The notes under the pieces were generated by a model. That model had not been told where the DNA came from, did no database searches, and was given only the letters and a program-made list of their open reading frames with translations. Both the position numbers and the translations under genes were made by a program. This document shows, one piece after another, positions 50,833 through 51,245 of a DNA stretch of 51,245 bases (position 1 is the stretch's first letter; each line of letters begins with the position of its first letter). The DNA comes from Lewinella cohaerens DSM 23179. GTDB lineage: Bacteria > Bacteroidota > Bacteroidia > Chitinophagales > Saprospiraceae. The stretch is taken from assembly GCF_000379805.1 (NCBI RefSeq), contig NZ_KB903533.1, forward strand, positions 28,350 through 79,594, read 5' to 3'.

Positions 50833-51245
50833 CTAAACAGGCCGAAATACATGCCCATCTTCAATGAAGTACCCATCAGCATCCAGGTCACGGGCAAAGG
50901 CTGCATAATCAATATAAATACGAAGACTTTCTGGAATGGAGTGAGCGTAGAGTTCATCAAAAGTTTGTGTGGCATAATCCAGGAAAGAGTCATACTCGCC
51001 TGCGTATGCATCTTCAAAGTTTGCTTTTGCAGATGCTAGATCATCAACGTTGTTGTAATAGATCGCGAAGGCTTCACCATGTTCGGATAATGCTTCCATT
51101 ATGCTGACGATAGTATCGAGACTTTCATATTCCGAAATTCGGATGCCGCCAAGCTCAAAGTCATGGATAGCCCATTCTTCAGATACTTCGCCGTATTGCT
51201 TGGTATAGGGACTGGTTTGGAGGATTTGATTGATCTCTTCCAGAA
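50833..51245 (-). CDS. ardA: ArdA-like antirestriction protein, N-terminus beyond window
   Basis: Reading the minus strand from the right edge gives 136 codons to the stop at 50833. The known ArdA features are visible: EEWAIHDFE, then a middle helix pair, and the C-terminal ESLRIYIDYAAFARDLDADG and HVFRPV. ArdA mimics DNA and blocks type I restriction enzymes, and is typical of conjugative plasmids and transposons. About 30-40 residues are missing at the N-terminus. It lies convergent with the TIR gene. Confidence 0.85.
   Translation of the reverse strand, partial: LEEINQILQTSPYTKQYGEVSEEWAIHDFELGGIRISEYESLDTIVSIMEALSEHGEAFAIYYNNVDDLASAKANFEDAYAGEYDSFLDYATQTFDELYAHSIPESLRIYIDYAAFARDLDADGYFIEDGHVFRPV

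Overview
The window looks like an accessory island from a member of the Bacteroidota. The evidence is a type IX secretion sorting domain at the end of a secreted oxidase, a TAnnTTTG-type promoter element, and several families typical of that phylum (HYC_CC_PP proteins, DUF5676, AraC-type regulators with an N-terminal CxxC domain, a CusA-TolC fusion). AT-rich codon use fits too. I cannot name the genus. No tRNA, rRNA, CRISPR array or transposase was seen.

Layout. (A) 1-3059, minus strand: first part of a Cus-type efflux operon (His-rich protein, adaptor, TolC-like outer membrane factor); its RND pump is probably beyond the left edge. (B) 3200-5540, minus strand: mobile-element accessory genes (a 91-residue unknown, ArdC-like antirestriction protein, RadC-like JAB protein) with several hairpins. 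(C) 5746-13522, plus strand: a second Cu/Ag efflux operon (HYC_CC_PP protein, CusA fused to TolC, CusB-like adaptor with metal-binding domain, periplasmic HMA protein). (D) 13625-19879: a secreted copper-radical-oxidase-like protein, a methyltransferase, a DUF2231 membrane protein, a DUF2911 lipoprotein, and a multicopper oxidase fused to an outer membrane barrel. (E) 19892-26914: many small metal-handling proteins, an Fnr/Crp regulator, two paralogous CxxC-AraC regulators and a type II (archaeal-type) GAPDH.

(F) 26934-38069: an unusual metabolic and stress block containing an ATP-cone nuclease, a beta-CASP metallo-beta-lactamase nuclease, an ATC hydrolase family protein, a frameshifted amino acid permease, an alpha/beta hydrolase, FbaB aldolase, AMP/thymidine phosphorylase, PRPP synthetase (fused to a secretory domain), UspA and a potassium channel. 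Two decayed gene fragments inside it (a GAPDH and an alpha/beta hydrolase) match intact genes in the same window, which points to past duplication and loss. (G) 38203-48078: a CopB-type Cu ATPase, an MFS exporter, two cytochromes c flanking a porin-like protein, then a CopA-type Cu(I) ATPase and a CopZ-like chaperone. (H) 48123-51245: serine resolvase, VapBC toxin-antitoxin pair with a palindromic operator, a TIR-domain protein and an ArdA-like antirestriction protein.

How it works together (inference): copper or silver is bound in the periplasm by HMA, HMBD, YHS-like and His-rich proteins, oxidised by the multicopper oxidase, exported from the cytoplasm by two P1B ATPases and across the envelope by the Cus systems. 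The AMP phosphorylase/PRPP synthetase/aldolase/GAPDH block could return nucleotide ribose to central carbon metabolism during stress. ArdC, ArdA, RadC, resolvase and the toxin-antitoxin pair suggest the whole segment travels on a conjugative or integrated element.
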